DNA from: Microvirga aerophila
GTDB taxonomy: Bacteria; Pseudomonadota; Alphaproteobacteria; Rhizobiales; Beijerinckiaceae
Length of the DNA: 64,000 bases
Assembly: GCF_003332305.1 (NCBI RefSeq)
Contig: NZ_QOIO01000032.1
Location: 1 to 64,000 of the forward strand
Direction: 5' to 3'
The notes under the pieces were generated by a model. The model did no database searches, had not been told where the DNA came from, and saw only the letters and a list, made by a program, of their open reading frames with translations. Of the stretch, positions 62,947 through 64,000 are shown piece after piece. Positions within the stretch are counted from its first letter, which is position 1; every line of letters starts with the position of its first letter. The position numbers and the translations under genes are program-made.

Positions 62947-63156
62947 TCAAGCCTGCTGCAGGTTGGTTGCAGATTCTTTGCCGGTACGGCGGTCGGCTTC
63001 AACCTCATAGGAGATCTTCTGGCCTTCTTGGAGGCCGCGCATGCCGGCCCGCTCGAGGGCCGTGGCGTGGACGAAAACATCCTTGCCGCCGTTGTCCGGC
63101 TGAATGAATCCGTAGCCTTTCGTCTCGTTATACCACTTCACAGTCCCAGTAGCCAT
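62947..63156 (-). CDS. cspA: cold-shock protein (CspA family)
   Basis: A 69-residue single cold-shock domain, an RNA/ssDNA chaperone. RNP1 is KGYGFIQ at 13-19 and RNP2 is VFVHATAL at 27-34. Start [16 protein letters not shown] is the family standard. The leader upstream (63157 onward) is AT-richer and may be a long cold-sensitive 5' UTR, as in other csp genes. Gene symbol by family only. Confidence 0.95.
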   Translation of the reverse strand: MATGTVKWYNETKGYGFIQPDNGGKDVFVHATALERAGMRGLQEGQKISYEVEADRRTGKESATNLQQA

Positions 63157-63321
63157 TGGATATTCCTTTAGTCCCTTCAGGTGCGATTTCGCGGGGCCAT
63201 CCTGCCGTGTCTGGCAGAGAGGTCAAGTCTCTAGCCGCCTGTGCGATGATACCACAGTGGAGGAGAGGGGAGAGCCCCCTAAAAACTTCCCTCTCCAGCC
63301 GGTTCGATTGGCCCTAAGGGC

Positions 63322-63340
63322 GGGGAGGGAAAACCTCCCC
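63322..63340 (-). terminator. hairpins downstream of the PRC-barrel gene
   Basis: GGGGAGG-gaaaa-CCTCCCC (63322-63340) is a perfect 7-bp stem 18 bases past the stop of the PRC-barrel gene. A second stem, GGAGAGGG with CCCTCTCC (about 63262-63297), lies farther on. Neither has a clear T-run on the minus strand, so this may be a weak or Rho-assisted end. Confidence 0.45.
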
Positions 63341-63358
63341 GGGCCCAGATGCCGCTTC

Positions 63359-64000
63359 CTACCGCTGTTGTGCGTTGGGCGGGGTGTTGCCGGGAGGATT
63401 GACGTTCTGCGGCGGTGGGTTGGTGTTGCCCGCAGCCCCTGCCCGGTTCTGGTCGTTCGCATAGCGGAACTCGGGTGCGTTCTGCAGGTCGGCCTTGGTC
63501 ATCTTCACCATGGCGCGGGCCGGGGTGTTGGGGTCATTGCCCGAGCCTGCCGCGCCGCCTGCGCCGGCTGTGCTGCCCGCCGGGGCCGTGCCGCCCGTCA
63601 TTCCGCCGGTTCCGCCGCCGGCGGTGCTTCCCGTCGTTGCCGGTTGGTTCATCCCGCCGGTGGCCGTGCTCGGGACCGTCACACCGCCGGCGGTGTTGAC
63701 GCCGGATCCGCTGCCCTGATTGGCGTTCGAGGAAGCCTGGACCTCTTGGTTCGACAGCCACTGCACCTGTTCGAAGGGTATGGCGACATCCTTCTGGCCG
63801 ATGCCGAGGAAGCCGCCGACTCCCACCACCAAGCCATGGATCTTGCCCTGGCGGTCGACCAGAACCTCGTCGATATCGCCGATTTTCTGATTATCGGCGC
63901 CATAAATATCAATCCCCATCAGGCGCGAGCCGCGCATCAGGTCCGGCGGCATCTGCGTCATGACCTGACCGGACCCGACAGGCTGGGTGGGAGCCGTTGT
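63359..64000 (-). CDS. PRC-barrel domain protein with low-complexity tail (partial at the window edge)
   Basis: A PRC-barrel domain (about MGIDIYGADNQKIGDIDE to KDVAIPFEQVQW) followed by a long Gly/Thr/Ala-rich linker (TTGSTAGGGTGGMTGG) and a C-terminal ADLQNAPEFRYAN segment. There is an internal ATG at 63961, but the frame stays open through 64000 (TTAPTQPVGSGQV before it), and related proteins have an N-terminal signal peptide; I therefore think the true start lies beyond the window. Secreted or periplasmic stress-type proteins of this kind are common in alphaproteobacteria; function unknown. Confidence 0.85.
   Translation of the reverse strand, partial: TTAPTQPVGSGQVMTQMPPDLMRGSRLMGIDIYGADNQKIGDIDEVLVDRQGKIHGLVVGVGGFLGIGQKDVAIPFEQVQWLSNQEVQASSNANQGSGSGVNTAGGVTVPSTATGGMNQPATTGSTAGGGTGGMTGGTAPAGSTAGAGGAAGSGNDPNTPARAMVKMTKADLQNAPEFRYANDQNRAGAAGNTNPPPQNVNPPGNTPPNAQQR

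Noticed and set aside
1..64000. CRISPR arrays, tRNA/rRNA genes, insertion sequences, attachment sites
   Set aside because: I found no regularly spaced repeats, cloverleaf sequences, transposase frames or integrase genes on reading both strands.

Overview
The window looks like a piece of chromosome from a high-GC alphaproteobacterium of the Hyphomicrobiales (Rhizobiales), most like the Methylobacteriaceae/Microvirga group. This rests on gene content: a BcsN-type cellulose cluster, several solute importers each tied to a small catabolic set and its own regulator, GcdH/GcdG, a TAXI-type TRAP system with a fused permease, and an HWE histidine kinase. The organism is an inference. I saw no rRNA, tRNA, CRISPR, insertion sequence or phage gene.

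Layout. 0-7.4 kb: cellulose cluster on the minus strand in the order bcsN-bcsA-bcsB-bcsZ-small protein; bcsA carries a frameshift in a G4 run. 7.6-10.4 kb: minus-strand three-gene operon (enolase-superfamily enzyme, NTF2-RidA fusion, creatininase family), divergent from an SDR dehydrogenase. 11.3-17.1 kb: RpiR regulator, PP2C-like protein and periplasmic binding protein on minus, divergent from an ABC ATPase and a two-unit permease on plus; a candidate importer of a phosphorylated or otherwise acidic solute. 17.3-21.9 kb: Bcr/CflA exporter, then LysR divergent from glutaryl-CoA dehydrogenase and a class III CoA-transferase (glutarate/lysine catabolism). 21.9-26.9 kb: TetR-controlled RND efflux pump with a visible operator inside the promoter. 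26.9-28.0 kb: two Fur-family regulators, one without the metal-binding cysteines. 28.1-35.4 kb: ribose-type ABC importer, TIM-barrel isomerase and GFO/IDH/MocA oxidoreductase, divergent from a LacI regulator with an 18-bp palindromic operator. 35.4-42.4 kb: TAXI TRAP transporter, class III aminotransferase and RpiR, divergent from a BKACE-family enzyme. 42.7-51.2 kb: branched-chain-type ABC importer flanked by two acyl-CoA ligase-type genes.

51.2-64 kb is a looser region of envelope, stress and hypothetical genes: secreted and membrane proteins, an ABC exporter next to a GH1-like glycosidase, a decayed MscS channel, a glutamine amidotransferase, a large multi-PAS HWE kinase, a cold-shock protein and a PRC-barrel protein that runs off the right edge. 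Broken reading frames concentrate here, plus the one in bcsA.

The common theme is scavenging: five solute-import systems (AfuA/Fbp-type ABC, ribose-type ABC, TAXI TRAP and Liv-type ABC, with the fused TRAP counted once, plus catabolic genes for glutarate) each with a local regulator (RpiR, LacI, RpiR, none visible, LysR). Three of the binding-protein genes are followed by a strong hairpin before the next gene of their operon, which suggests a shared way of making more binding protein than permease or enzyme.
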